DNA of 64,000 nt, from assembly GCA_020086605.1 (NCBI GenBank), contig JACBWW010000047.1, forward strand, positions 2,680,363 to 2,744,362, given 5' to 3'. Position 1 is the first letter of the stretch. Each line of letters starts with the position of its first letter. Below are positions 51,601 through 64,000 of the stretch, in pieces. The notes under the pieces are model-generated. The model saw only the letters and a program-made list of their open reading frames with translations, had not been told where the DNA came from and did not search any database. The stretch comes from Lanius collurio. Its lineage: Eukaryota; Chordata; Aves; Passeriformes; Laniidae. The translations under genes and the position numbers were made by a program.

Positions 51601-54460
51601 CAGATACTCAATTGGTAGGAATCACTGCCACTCCAGGAAAGTCACAAGGCCAGAACCCTGTTCATATTAAAAATAGATAGATCCCCAGAGTCCCCTGCTG
51701 ACGTTTATCTGCTAGCAATCTAGAACAGTATTTTCCAACTAATACTTCAAAGTCATTCTTTGTTTTTTAGCCTCAAACTCCTCACATCCATTGCTCCTGC
51801 TGGGATTTTTCACCCTAAGACTTAAATACATGATTTATCTGCCAAGAGCCTTTTCTCCCCTTGTCTGGTTCCTCAACAATTCAAGGCAGTACCCAAGACA
51901 AACACAAGGCATTTCCTTTAACCGATCTGGGTAAGTACTGTCCTGCCTTAAGTTTTTTATTTTAGGGCATTGGTCTAGCAGGAGGAATTGATATGGAAAT
52001 GAGCGTAATTACCAGCGTAAACAATCTGTTACTTTCCCTACAAATCAGAGTGCTAAATCACCACTGGTCCACTACATTACCATCTGAATAGCAGGAGGTA
52101 GCTAATGGGCCATATGTTAAAAAGCAGGTTACCCACATCTTCATTTGCAAATGAAAAGCAAGAATGACAGCTGAATGGGGAAGATATGACCATTGATCAT
52201 ATTGCCATTCCCAGAGCCCCCACGAAGAATACCCAGCTATGAAATAACCACACAGTTCCTCAGCTCCAAATACCATCCAAGTCATGACAAGTCTCCAAAA
52301 ATTGACTTATGATACACCAGGTGTGTTACTCAGCCTGCTTCCAGCTCAGCACAGGAGGTTTCCCAACTAAATTTCACGCATCACAAGAAAATGCTTGAAG
52401 AATTGCACCACAAAAGGTCCACATTTGCCTTCCCAAATTGTGACACACACCAAAGGACCCAAGTTTCCCAAAAGAGCTGCAGGAAGGAAGCAAAACAAGA
52501 ACTGAGCATCAGCAAGGGGTTCATCATCCAAATCAGCAACTACAGGGCAGAAATACTGCCCCATCTCCGGTTTTCAATCCCAATGCCATGAGCTAAGTGA
52601 TGCCTTCAGAAGACCAGCTGAGCAGCAGCTATTATGCTGACTTTGTACCAGGAAGAACACCAGGAAGCCCTTCTTTAGGCAGGAATTAATCACCAAGTTC
52701 CACTTCAGTAGGTAAGGCAGGCAGAAAAGAGTCCCCAGCTCTGTGATGGGAAGCACTTAATGATGGGGTTATCCCTCCCCACACAGAGCTGCTCCCTCAT
52801 AACTGTGGCCACAAAAATATGGAGGGGGAAAGGCATCTTTTTACTTGGTGGGATCATTTTATGCCTTGCCTGCAAACTTGTGTCCCCTCCAGCTAGGAGG
52901 ACAGCTGTGCATGCCCACAGGGATGCCACACAGTCATAAACTCCCTGACTGGTGCCCAGCCAGAGTGGTAACAGCACTGGGTTCTGCCTCAGCAGTGCTG
53001 CTGCTCCTATTTAATGTATCCTTGCAAAGATACTGCTTTGTTCTTCAGGAACAGGACTTTCTCCCTCAGTGCCCTGGTTTTCCCCCATCCTCCTACGTAT
53101 ATTCTTGATCCAGTGGAGGAAAAAAAAAATAAAAAAGAAAAAGAAAGAAAAAAAGGTCAAGCCACTCAAATGCATATGTATTAGAGCTCCCAGAAAGCAA
53201 CCTAATTACACTGAAAATGATGAGCTATACAGAGCCAGTGTGACACCAAAAATGACCATTTAAGATGTGCTAATAAGCTCTAACACATAGTTTCTCACTC
53301 AAAATAAGTCTAGGAAGCTTGAAAAATCTGATTCATTTTTGCAAAAATAATCGTGCCAAGTGATAGCATTTATAATGCACCTTGAATGCCAAGCTCTGGC
53401 AGCCCTGGCTTGGCTCTCCCACCCCTCCATCATCCCCATGGGATTGGCATCTCTCCCCTCCCTGGAACTGCACGCTCTTGCAGGATGCTCCAGAGACCCA
53501 CCAGTCCCTCCCCAGAGGGAAACTTAATTGATAACCCTGGGAGAAAACTAAAACTCCATACATACTTCATCGTGGTTTTTTTCTTACAGGAAGTTTTTCC
53601 TCAATCTTTACCAACTTCAAAATTTATCTAACACATCTTCTTCCAGTAAGGCAGAATGAAGCAGTTAAATCACAGCACTCTGGCATTTGTGGCAACTAAT
53701 GGATATAAACAGCATTTTCAAATCTGTCAAAATAATTTACAGTATCTCCCAAAGTTGCCTTTCAGTACAAACAGTTGCAGAGTTTAAAGGTTTTACAATT
53801 GCAAATCATTTTTGGGAACAGCGTACAGAATGAGGGTGTTCATCAATGGGTTTATTAATATGAGTAGAAAGAATAATGGATGCAATATCTGCTAAAGGGA
53901 CATCACATTATGATACATGCTTTAACTAATTTGCAATCTGGAAAAAAAAAAAGTATATTGTATCCCAGGGAAGCTCTTACCATTTGCCTACTGCTCTCTT
54001 TAGGCACTTTCAACACCTGATTAATTAATAATTGTTGCTTGGGTTAGGCTGCTCCACAACTTCTGTACCCTGGCTGTGAATAATAATCTGGCACTAAAAA
54101 TTTAATAGGTGCATGGCAATGCTAGCTAAGATGCACCCTGTTGAGTGTTAAATAACTTATTTTTTGTAAATATAGTCCTTTTTCTTTTTTCAACCTGAAA
54201 GCAGCATTACACTCAGATAATTCCACCTGTCACCCAGAGCAGTAATTAGCACTTGTACTGCTTCATTGTGAGATTACCTGAGAGAATCCCATTTGGAATT
54301 TTTTTTCCCCCCTTTTTTGTTTTTCTAAAGCCATCGTGTCACTCAGCTGAGCTGCATTTTCATGCTCTGCAACCAAGTCCGTGGCACACAAGGGGTCAGC
54401 TGAGGGTGCATTTTTGTGCTGTTTATAAAGAATGAGCCCAGGGAGGCCAGAGAGGAAAAT
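48666..54460. other. 5.8 kb of unique DNA, no gene recognised
   Basis: The longest frame (163 codons, minus strand, 50351-50842) has no recognisable domain, and a frame of this length is expected by chance in 64 kb read six ways. A splice-acceptor-like TTATTTCTCTTCTAG ends at 49926 and is followed by AT-rich sequence with AATAAA at about 50010; see findings. An A-rich tract lies at 53119-53156. No RNA gene was seen. Confidence 0.5.
53119..53156 (+). repeat. A-rich purine tract
   Basis: Runs of A broken by single G bases and one T. Ordinary low-complexity tract. Confidence 0.8.
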
Positions 54461-54735
54461 GGGGAAGGGGGGAAGGGAAAAGGGAAGGGAAAGGGGAAGG
54501 GAAAAGGGAAGGGAAAAGGGAAGGGAAAAGGGAAGGGAAAAGGGAAAAGAGGAGAGGGAAGAGGGGGAAGGAGAGGGGGAAGGAGAGGGGGAAGGAGAGG
54601 GGGAAGGAGAGGGGGAAGGAGAGGGGGAAGGAGAGGGGGAAGGAGGGGAAAAAGGAAAAGGGAAAAAGGAAAAGGGAAAAAGGAAAAGGGAAAAAGGAAA
54701 AGGGAAAAAGGAAAAGGGAAAAAGGAAAAGGGAAA
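54461..54735 (+). repeat. 275-nt pure polypurine tract in three tandem-repeat blocks
   Basis: Every base on the plus strand from 54461 to 54735 is A or G. Block 1 (to about 54550) is built from 12-bp units GGGAAGGGAAAA with small length changes. Block 2 (54563-54646) is seven 12-bp units GGGGGAAGGAGA, the last one altered. Block 3 (54646-54729) is six 14-bp units GGGAAAAAGGAAAA plus a partial unit. The tract has many G runs of three to five and could form G-quadruplexes or triplex DNA. Several long frames cross it on both strands (KG/GE repeats one way, PFPS repeats the other). They are products of the repeat, not genes. Confidence 0.97.
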
Positions 54736-56732
54736 TTAGTTTCTGGGACAAACAACAACAGTGTGAGAGAGACAGACTGGCTGTGTTGCCACTACAAGTA
54801 AATTGCAACAGCAGCAATAAAAGCTAAATGTCCCTCTTAGTGACACAGCATTCCCACAGCAATCATGGAGATCCAAATGTCGGGATGCACAACAGGTCAC
54901 TTGGACACAGAAACCTGCCCTGGACAAACTTTTCCCCACGAAAGGCAGAGCAAGAGTCAGACTAAGGCAGGAGAAGTGCAGGAGAGCCAGCAGAAGCCAT
55001 TAACCTGCAAAAGGACCCAGGTGGCAGCCCCCTCTGTGGTGCCCAGCCAAGGGCAGCACCTCGGGAGGGTCCCTCCCATCGCTGGGGCTGGGCAAGGACG
55101 AGGAGCTGGCTCGGGAGCACATTCCATCACCGTGGAGGGCAGCAGTGACAAACGAGCTACCTCCTGACCTTGCAGCAGCTCTCCAGTGGCAAGGACATCT
55201 GACAGCATCCACTGGTTAACCCAAATATAGCACAAAACCTCAAGGCAAGCTGGAAATCTTGGGCAGAGAGAGCTGAGGGCCACAGCAGGCTCAGGTAAAG
55301 CTGCACGTTTGTCCCTGCCCTCCAGCAACCACCTCCAGCTCCCAGGAACATTCCTGGTCCCTGCCCTGGGGTCCAGCAGCAATGGAGGCAACACTGAGGA
55401 ACTGCACCAAGATCCAGGAAAAGGGCAACTGCTTGGAAGGGACTTTACCAGAGAAGGCTTCCACAAGCCAGATGAACCACTCCACTGACCAGCATGGACC
55501 ACTGGGTCTTGCAACTTTAAAAGCCATTTCCTTTCTGAATTAATTTGCACGCTGTTTTTCTAGTATAATGCAAATTAATTTCTGCATAAAACAACAGCAA
55601 TGAGAGGTTTAGGTAGGATGTCCCATGATGGATGGTTTTCAAAATTTTAACCTCATGAAAGTAGATGAAGGAGAGGATCAAGTGGCTGCACTCCCCAGTA
55701 CTGCCCAAAGGGTTTACAATCTCCCCCACCCTCCATCAGCAGAGCTTTGACCAGCTGGGAGAGCAAAAAAATTCCACCTCAGGGTGCCACAGAACAGGCA
55801 GTGGTAACTTACACTGGGTTGGGGATGTTTTGGTTGTTTTTCTTTTTTTTTTCTTTCAGGTTTTCGATTGTTTGGCTGTTTCTTTTAGTTCCTTCATTTT
55901 TGGGTGAAACAACTTCAAAGCCTACAGATAACAGATACTGCTAATCTATATCTAACAAGCTTCTTGAGGGGGAGAAAAAAAACCCTACAAACAAGCAACT
56001 CACTTGCTAAAATAACCACAACAACAAATTCTTTAATAACCTCAGCCCACTCCCTGGCACAGATACCATTTGTCAGAGCTTTTCTGGGCAGAGCTGAGTA
56101 CTTCAGAAGTGCAGGCTTTTGGGATTACAAAGAATTTTAGAGATGCTGACAAGCTGTGCCAGGAGGTCTGAAAAACAGCACCTTCTTACAGCACTCGGGA
56201 TCACAAATATTTGCCTTGCTATCACTTTCATGGAAAGGGAAGAGGAAAGAGTAATAAAGCTTTTAGTAGAACTAATTAAAATTAAATTACTCACAATTTA
56301 CAATCTGCTTCGTCTATATCCCTAAAAATAAAGCCAATAAAGAGACAGGCATTCTGAACTCTCAATTAAATTTTTAAAAAAAATTGGCACTCCTTTGCTT
56401 TTATATGTCAGCCAAAATATAAAATACCACCCTCACAACTGCATCTTCACCAGCAATAAATCCAGACAAAACCATTAATCATGAAAAACTCATTCAACAC
56501 ATTTTGCCTTTTCTACTACGTGTGAATAATTCACAAATTAAAAGGAGACCAACTAGGGTTACCAATGCAATGAGTAAAAGCTTTACAAGAAATACAGATT
56601 CTTGTGCTTCAGGGTGTGCAGTGACCTCCAGTTCAGAGCAGCTGGAAGAGGTGAACCAAAGCTGCACCAAGTGAAACCCAAAGTGCCTTCAGGAGAAAAG
56701 CTTCCCCCAAGAGCCAGCACTGCTTCTTGCAG

Positions 56733-57163
56733 ACATGGACTGCAGGCCACGACTTCTGAGCCTTCCAGGCACACTGGATGTACTATTACTGTTCAATACC
56801 CTACCTCCCCCAGTCCCAAAGAAGCACTCTGCCAACCAGGACAGTGAGCAGTGGGAAGCTTCAGTGCCAGCAGGTTTAGGAGGCCTCACAGAGGTTTCCA
56901 GACAGGTTTTTGCAGAGGATCCCCCAAACCTGCACATGCACGAGCCCCCTGTTTTGTTGTACACACCCACACACAAGTGCTGCCTGTACACACACACACT
57001 GCAGCTGTGGCACTGCCTCGGTGTGCTGGAGCCTGTGGGCCATCTGTGGGCTCCTTCCCAGCCCAGGCAATTCCCAATCCCAGCTTTGGTGCAGACCAGC
57101 CTGTCAGACAATATGGAGCAGCTCGCACCAGGCACTAGAGATGCCTTGTCTACAGGTGACAAG
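56733..57163 (+). CDS. weak exon candidate with acceptor and donor motifs
   Basis: A pyrimidine-rich acceptor (CTGCTTCTTGCAG) ends at 56732 and a near-ideal donor (GACAAG then GTAAGT) follows 57163. One plus-strand frame is open across the whole 431 bases between them, with an ATG at 56735. The predicted peptide has no recognisable domain, includes a segment encoded by an AC microsatellite, and other frames here are also open (a 180-codon one on the minus strand). I think chance is more likely than a real exon. Confidence 0.12.
56960..57000 (+). repeat. (AC)n-rich tract
   Basis: Two ACACAC clusters separated by about 15 bases. Ordinary dinucleotide repeat. Confidence 0.8.
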
Positions 57164-59774
57164 GTAAGTGTGAATTTTGGGTAATTGGCCTTTTTTAAGC
57201 CAGAAGAGTGTGGGAGGATGGAATCAAGCACTCAACAAAAAAGCTTCTTGCTGCATTTGGGAGACAAGCAAATGGGTGAAAAAGTGAACTCGCATCATCC
57301 GCAGGAACATTATTCTGACTTACAGCCAAAAAAAAAAAAAAACCCAGCCTGTGATGCATGAAAAGCTTGTAGAACACGTAATTCAAAGAATGGTACAAAG
57401 CCAGAAAAATCCCCATGATTTTGGGAGTGCTTTTCAAATCAGCAGCAGCACAAGTAACAAGTACATGTAATGAGACAGAACTAAAATGAACTTAAGACAA
57501 ATGCTAAATATCAATGTAACAATCAAGGACCAAAGCAAATCCAGAAGAAAAAAAGGGCCCATGATTAACAGTCCTACATTTCCTCCTCAGACAGACAATT
57601 CCATTAACGCTGCAAATACTCACGTCCCTTGTGGAGAATTAATAGAAATGCCATCTTTTCAGGAAAGGCACAACCACTTTCCTGAAGGCATGGAAATTTG
57701 GCTTCATTTTCAAGAGGACATTTGCTTAGCTCCCAAGTGTTTCCTTGGCACAGTCAGGTATCTCCTCAAGCCTTACTGCAGCTTTTTATAGAAATTATCT
57801 CCATACACATGTCCTGAAGAAGCCCTAACAATAATTTTACAAGTGGGGAAACAGAGGCACACATCCTTGCAACAGTAAACCCCTGGACATCAAGCCCTAG
57901 GCCTTTTTTTCTTTCAATGTTTCTCCTTTGTGAGAAATATGAGCATCCCCTCATGTCATTGCTGAGGGATTGTACATGCTCCTCCTCTCTTGTCTCAGCT
58001 CAGCAGCTCGTACACACACTCTGTGCTGTGTCCTGGCACAAACCAAGGACCTCAGATCATGGTTTCAGAAAGTGAGGCATTGCTCAGCACAGCTTTTAAA
58101 GCAGACGCTGACCTCTTCAGCAGCACTGGAGTATTTTTCTCTTCTGTTGTACTTGCTGCACTATTATCTTCCCGTTTATTTTAAGTCCTGCTAGGCCCAG
58201 TGGAGAGGGTTTGCAGTTTATATTGCACTACACTGATCCTCCTCCTGCTTGTTTTTTGTAGCATATGGCCATTGAGGTTATAGCCTCTCTTTCACTTCTG
58301 TGTCTAGACTGATTAACTTGTATTTTTTCTAATACCTAAATCTATATGACACTTCCCTCTGCAGGCATCCCTTCTGTCTAAACTCTGACTGTATTTCCAC
58401 CTTTTTTCCCTTAACTACTCTCGATGGCCACAACACACAAGTGCAAAGTCTGTACCACCACCAGAGGGTTCAGAAGCAAGGAGGAAAAATTAGTGCTTGC
58501 ACTCAGATTTTTGTTAGCTACTAGCAATTTACTAGCAATAACATTGCCCTGTTTGTTAACTGCTAATAATTAGCTAATGCTAAACCTCAGCAATAACAGT
58601 GATCTTCTCTTCTTTTACCTCCACTCTGCATCTTGTCACCAAAAAAAACACCCACACAGTTTTCCATTTCCTTTTTCTGTTCTAGGCAATTTTCCTCTTG
58701 GTTTCTGCACAAATCATTCATGGCAGGTCTTACTGATGTGTCAGGCACCTGGTCTTCTCACAGACCAGGCAGTCCTCCTTGGAGAAAACCCATGTCTACA
58801 CAGAAAGGAGAAAGACCACAGGCTGATCTGATCAAAATGTTTTGACTGAGCATTCCCTAAGAAATCAACCTTTCCAACTGAAATGCTGAGTTTCATTGAG
58901 AACTCATTCAGTTTTGCACTCGATGCTCCCAAGCGCTCTGCTATTTTTGCCAACACATTCTTACCATTCTTATGGTCAGGCCCAAACCAGTGTGACCTGA
59001 GCCACCTTTGTGGCATAGTGCCAATCACTTACCTGAGAGCTGGAGATGGTTCTGAGAACAAAAAAGAATTCACTGCTGAGTACTGCTTTTTAACAAAAGT
59101 AAGAGAGTTAAACAAACAGTTAAGGCCTGATCCTCATGTAATACAAATCAGATCAGATTCATCAGAGGAAAATCTATTTATACCAGCTGTAGTTCTTTTA
59201 ACATAATTTCAAAGCATTTTTGTCATCTGCTACTGGCTTTACCCGAGACAGAAGGCAGAAAATTTACCCAAAGCCAAGGGAAAGAGATAGTAATAGAGAT
59301 CTCTTAGTGATGATTGCAGAATCGATATGATGATGATGGAGACTAAATGGCTATGAATCATCTTGTTAAATCTAACTGGGCTGCTGGACTGCCCCAGAAC
59401 AGCAAACAAATAGCAAAAAAAACCCCAAAGCGACTCATCTGAGCCCCATGGCTACTAAATCTGTGCAGATGATGCGGTGCTGTCCCAAGTGCCACATCAC
59501 CAGGATGCCAAGGGACATGCCAGCCTTTGCAAGCACCGAGCTGGCACAGCGTGCCATGTCCTCGTGCCTGCCCCGTGTCCCCAGGACAGAGCTGGGCTTC
59601 CAGGGCTGCATGCACTGTGGATGCCCAAAAGGGAGAGCAGAACAAGGGTGATGCTGTTCCCTGTGCATCACCTGGGCTGCCAGAGCTCACAGCACTGTTC
59701 TTCCCCAAAACTTGTTTACAGGAGGAAGTTACCATTGCTCATTTTGACATTCAAAGAAATAATAGTGGTAATAT

Positions 59775-59797
59775 GAGGAGAGGAGAGAGAGAGAGAG
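59775..59797 (+). repeat. (GA)n microsatellite
   Basis: Purine-only run of GAGGAGAGG passing into a (GA)n tract. Ordinary simple repeat. Confidence 0.85.
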
Positions 59798-62700
59798 TAC
59801 CCAGCAATGACATGGGCACAGAGGTATGCAGGGAATGAGGAGGAGGGAAGCAGCCTGGCTGCCCAGGGCCCATGAATCTCACCAGCTGGACGATGACCTT
59901 TTGTGTGCTGCCCACCACTGAAGGTTTCTGACGTGCAAAGTCCTCCTCTCTGCTCTGCAGGGACAACAGCAGCTCAGGAGTTATTAAAACAGGGCCTGAT
60001 CACAAGTCAGAATGAATAAAACCACTTGGAAAAGGGAGAGACAAAAGGTATGAAAACTTTACATAAGCAAGGATGCAGGTCAAAAATCTCCTGAAGGGAT
60101 GGGGGTTTTGGGGCACATCTATTTTTGTCTTCCCAGGTGCCACTGCTGCAGAGGAGGGCTGTTACCATCAGTTTCGATGCTCACACTGAGTCCTGGAGAG
60201 AGCAACAGCTCTTGGCTGGATGGGTATCAGTTGGAAATAAAAGAATACCATGAGAATTTCATTGTCACTTTATGGGACATCATTTCTGATCAGAAAAAGA
60301 GCTGAGGCAATGACTTTCTACTTGTCTTTGCCACCATCACCACCAATTGTTTTCACCTGTGCCTTGAAGAATGTGAAACTTTGAGACCGCTGGACCATAA
60401 AGTCAACTGTGTTCTTTCTCTGCCTAAAATAATTAAACACTTTTGGTGCCAAACTGAAGGGACTCCAACAAGAGAAACTTTAACTTCTTGTGCAAACTTA
60501 AGTAACATATAGCATACATACACACAACAATAAACTGATGGTCACAATATATATACAGTTCTAGTCTAAAAGGTAACATTTTCGTTCCAGGGAAAAACAA
60601 AGTTTCCTGGATTCTTAATTTTATTTTCACAGGAGGGAAGTTCTCCACATACATCTGGCTGATGGCTTCTTGTAGGAAGAAGCCAAGCTTCAAAATGGAA
60701 AGGGCTGAGTCCCTGCATAACAAACAGATGGGAAAAAATTGCAGAATTTTCAGCTTGGACATTATTTTTAAATGTGATGGGATCACTAAGACATGATACA
60801 GTCATTGTCACACCACAAATTCTTTGCCTGCCACAGAGCAGGAACTGTAAATAAACTCCCAAGGTAACCGATACCCTCATGAGAGCTTTAATCTATCAAA
60901 TATGGTAATTGTTAGCACAATCCAACTTGCTGGCTTGCAAATTAATCACTCAGTCTTAGCAGCAAGGTGTATCTTTTTATAGGAAATGCTTGGCACACGA
61001 AGTGTGGCTAATAAGATGCCTCTAATTTAAGAGTCTCACAACATCCCCCTTAAGGAGGTAATTGCTCACACCAAAGGCCTCAGTCCCAAAAGGGCTGCAG
61101 AGAACCCCACTCAGCACCGCTCACCAGCTGCCCCCTCCCACTGGAGGGAAGTGGGAGCAGCCCCCCTCTGGCTGGAATGCCAAGGAGGACACCACAGGAA
61201 AGGGAAAAAAACCACTATGGGATTGCAACTTACCAATATATACACAACCTACTGGACCAGAAAGGTTATGTCCATATAATGGCATCTCTGACGCAGATAT
61301 ACACACCTGATCATTCACACATTTTTAGTCATTTTAAGTTAATAAATGTGAACAATATAGGTTCAAAACCCATAGGCTTATGGCTCCTTCCTATGGCACC
61401 TTACCCTCTTGCTGTCCAGACCTACTCAAGCATCAAAGTCTTTCCTTGTGCAAAGTCCTCTTACTCCCCCCACCCAACCAGTGTTCAGCTGTGCCCACCT
61501 GCCCTCTCTCCCTTCTCCAGCCAGTCACTTACTCACCTGCTCCCCAAGAAGGCTGCCAGGCTCTCATGGTCTTCAGTGTTGGGGCTTCCCCCAAAGCTTT
61601 ACCTGTACTGTTGATCAAATTGACTATCCCCTTCTTGGTGCCTCCTTGCAACCCTTCTCAGACATGAATCTGTTTTTATGATGCCAAGTGTCAGGCAGGG
61701 AATTTGTCCTCTTGGTTGAAGGGTGAAGGACTCACCTGTGCTCTAGTGCACTGCAATGTCACAAATGCCACCAGCAGGGTTGATGCCTTTTTACAGAACA
61801 CCTTCAGATTCTGCAGTGGTTTTCAAAAAAGGGTGGTAAGAAATTCAAAGAAAACAGAGGAGTCAACTCGTTACAGAACATTAACGCAAAAGATTAGGTC
61901 CAAATAGGACTTCAGGCCTTTCCTGAAGAAAACTGGGAAGGAAGGGAATTTACTGTCTATCACCAAAATTGGTTAGTAATTGCACCATCTAAGCTGATGT
62001 GGCAATCAATTGCCTATTTGCACAAGTTCATTCTGGAAACAAAATGAGGTATTTTTGTTAAGCCTGACTCCCCCTAAAATCACAAAGATGGAACAGTGCA
62101 TCCTGCGCCTGATTCAGGGATGTGACACCAGACTAAGCAGGCTGAGTCCCCTGAAGCACAACATGAATTTGTGAACAGTTCAGAGATCCCATCTGCCAAG
62201 CACTTTTATCTCTGAAGTTAGTAAACAGCACAGACACTCGCTGCACTTCCACTGCTTCTTATAAACTAGACTTGAAAGCCACCAAGGCTACCACACAAGT
62301 ACCTGTGAAATCTGAAAGGAGGTAAAAAACAAGTCCTTTTTCTAATTTACTACACCCAACAAAAGAACAAACCTAATTCTCCACTTCTTTGAATCTTTGT
62401 GAACGCAGAGGCATCCAAAGCCAGCAGGGTGGATGGCACATCCCTTATATTCTCAGGTGATACAAGTGATGAGCAGCTGATGAACAGCTTTGAAAGAAGT
62501 TTGCTGCACATACAAAACAAAATCTAAGGAAACAAGAGAAAGAACATCCAAGGCTTTGGTCAGTACCCAAAATGTTGCCCCCACAGCAGCTTGAGCACAT
62601 TTGGTAAGGGCACTGGAGACCAAATTATACAGTATTAACTAAAACCTTTAAAAATTCCCTTTACACCACTTTTTTTCTCTTTTCTTTTCCATGGAAGTCA

Positions 62701-63817
62701 TCAAAATATCTACTTTGAGCACAACGGCAAATCACTGCCAATCTTGTGAGACTGAGCTACTTCTAAATTGGGAACTGTGACAGGAGAGTAGCACAGCATT
62801 CAGGCTTACCTAAGGAAATGAGTCACTTCAACTAAAGCAGCAGCTATAGAATTTAATAGAATCAATTGATGTCAACTAATTAACACTTACGATCCTTATT
62901 ATCAGCAGTTTTATAGAACTGTAGCCTAGATATCACTATATGAACATATAGTTAATTATCTGATGTACAAGATCAAACCCACTGTACTTCCTCCTGCCTG
63001 TATGTAACTGCTTGCTTAAGAAATTAATAGCTGACTGATTAATCAATTCTAAGGTCAAGAGACCAGTACATTATCAGAAGGGCTGACACTGTATTGAGTG
63101 AGTTGGCACTCACATTTTTAATTTGGTACTCCATTTCTTAGTTAAACTTCACTGCCTTATTTATGTAAGCCTTTTATCTTCTTGGAAAGCAGGAGCTACC
63201 TCTCCAGTATGATTTATTCTTAGAATGCAATCACTTTTACTTTTTCTTCCCATCCTTCTATCTGACACCACCGTGGCCCAAACCTCCCTTCCTGCTGCAC
63301 CTGCTATGCAGAACACAAAAACGGTGTACAACTGTTTAGCATATGCTCTGCTCACATGATAAAAAGTGGGAATGAAACCTGGCTGTTCCCATATGACAAA
63401 TTTGCTTTGCTATTTTCAGCCCCAATGATACAAGAAGAGGAGCACAAGGGTTTTTCCTGTACAGCTCCAAGTCTTACAGCTCAGCATGGCAGCACAGTAA
63501 ATAAGCTTAGAAATTGCAATGCAAAATGAGTAAAAATCAGCCAGACAAAATCTGCTTCAAGTCCTCGCTCCTACAGATGCACAAAATCACACAGGTCTCC
63601 CCTGCACACCCTTCTGCAAATATGTGAGTAACTGAGTGAGTTTCACTCTCACCAGTTTAAAAGCTTCACACTCGCGTGTCTTCTCCAGGATTAAAGTGTT
63701 ACACGCTCTGGGAGCAAGGGAAAAGTGTCAGCACAGTTTACAAACCAGAGGATGACAGTGAGACCACAGGCACTTGGCTTTACATCCTAAGGGGTGGAGC
63801 AGCTGGGAAACGAGCCC

Positions 63818-63905
63818 CATAAAGGCCACGCACCAGTGACACCTCACACTGGAGGCAGCAGCAATGTTCCCTGCAAGAGGCCATTCCCAGCCACTGACAA
63901 AGCAG
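63818..63905 (+). promoter_or_regulatory. possible TATA promoter and tiny first exon (weak)
   Basis: CATAAAGG at 63818-63825 resembles a TATA box. An ATG follows at 63864, and a good donor (AAGCAG then GTGAGA) ends a 14-codon open stretch at 63905. The spacing would fit a TATA-driven transcript with a short 5' leader. Each motif is common by chance and the peptide is too short to judge. It lies 95 bases from the window edge, so no following exon can be seen. Confidence 0.12.
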
Positions 63906-64000
63906 GTGAGACAGCTCTCAGCTCTCCCCCGGGATGGCTGCAGCCCCTCACTGCTACTGACAGGACTAGGCAGCCTGCCACAGCAGCTTACCTGACCTCC

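Larger units (their letters stand above)
54736..64000. other. 9.3 kb of mostly unique DNA with weak exon-like signals
   Basis: GC-richer patches at 55000-55500 and 56600-57170 hold long frames on both strands (up to 197 codons), without domains. Small repeats listed separately are an AC tract at 56960-57000 and a GA tract at 59775-59797. Candidate exons at 56733-57163 and 63864-63905 rest on splice motifs only. No RNA gene or further LTR or CR1 copy was recognised. Confidence 0.5.

Noticed and set aside
54263..54827. Long frames on both strands (up to 184 codons) with KG/GE or PFPS repeats
   Set aside because: They follow directly from the polypurine tandem repeats; any frame across such a tract lacks stops. 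No start context, domains or splice sites support a protein.
54957..55550. 197-codon minus-strand frame
   Set aside because: No domain or signal; the DNA is GC-rich and other frames overlap. One to three frames this long are expected by chance in 64 kb read six ways.
1..64000. tRNA, rRNA, snRNA or known microRNA genes
   Set aside because: I scanned by eye for tRNA A/B-box sequences, U6-like starts and long stable hairpins and saw none. A covariance-model search (tRNAscan-SE, Infernal) would be decisive.
1..64000. A full provirus with gag, pol or env
   Set aside because: All recognised LTRs are isolated, belong to different families or orientations, and no frame between them resembles retroviral proteins.

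Overview
This window looks like non-coding nuclear DNA from a bird, most likely a songbird (passerine). The evidence is the repeats. Two fragments carry the conserved 3' end of CR1, the main LINE family of birds, and at least five retroviral long terminal repeats (LTRs) match avian or passerine endogenous retrovirus families as I remember them. No database search was possible, so family assignments rest on recognised motifs, TG...CA ends, TATA and polyadenylation signals, and target-site duplications. There is no operon structure, no ribosome-binding-site logic and no dense coding: nothing prokaryotic. Most open reading frames are short chance frames in about 40-50% GC DNA.

Layout. 1-2260: unique intergenic or intronic DNA with a G/T-rich stretch. 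2261-3988: two solo LTRs close together in opposite orientations, an ERVL-type one on the minus strand and one on the plus strand with a perfect 4-bp target duplication. 3989-12004: mostly unique, with an AT-rich block near 4.4-4.6 kb. 12005-12358: a CR1 tail. 12359-24145: unique DNA with a GC-rich island around 18.8-19.35 kb that ends in a 4-base assembly gap. 24150-25595: a long LTR on the minus strand whose U3 region holds a ten-unit 26/28-bp minisatellite. 25600-40483: mostly unique DNA with a CpG-rich patch near 30.0-30.2 kb and one ambiguous base. 40484-41757: an LTR and then a second CR1 tail. 45437-45790: the only place where several independent signals suggest a real coding exon (minus strand). 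48036-48660: an ERVL-type solo LTR with a 5-bp target duplication. 54461-54735: 275 bases made only of purines, in three tandem-repeat blocks. The rest, to 64000, is unique DNA with small microsatellites and weak exon-like signals.

Genes. I cannot name any gene here. The best candidate is a first coding exon on the minus strand (ATG at 45632, splice donor after 45437). It encodes a short basic N-terminus, one 22-residue membrane segment, an N-glycosylation sequon and three cysteines, with a CpG cluster and a CCAAT box upstream. If it is real, its later exons lie at lower coordinates and much of the first 45 kb would be intron. Other exon-like signals (56733-57163, 63864-63905, 49927-50015) are weak.

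I found no novel defence, mobile or metabolic system. The most unusual structures are the polypurine block, the LTR-embedded minisatellite, and three long perfect inverted repeats at 13661, 35718 and 39084.
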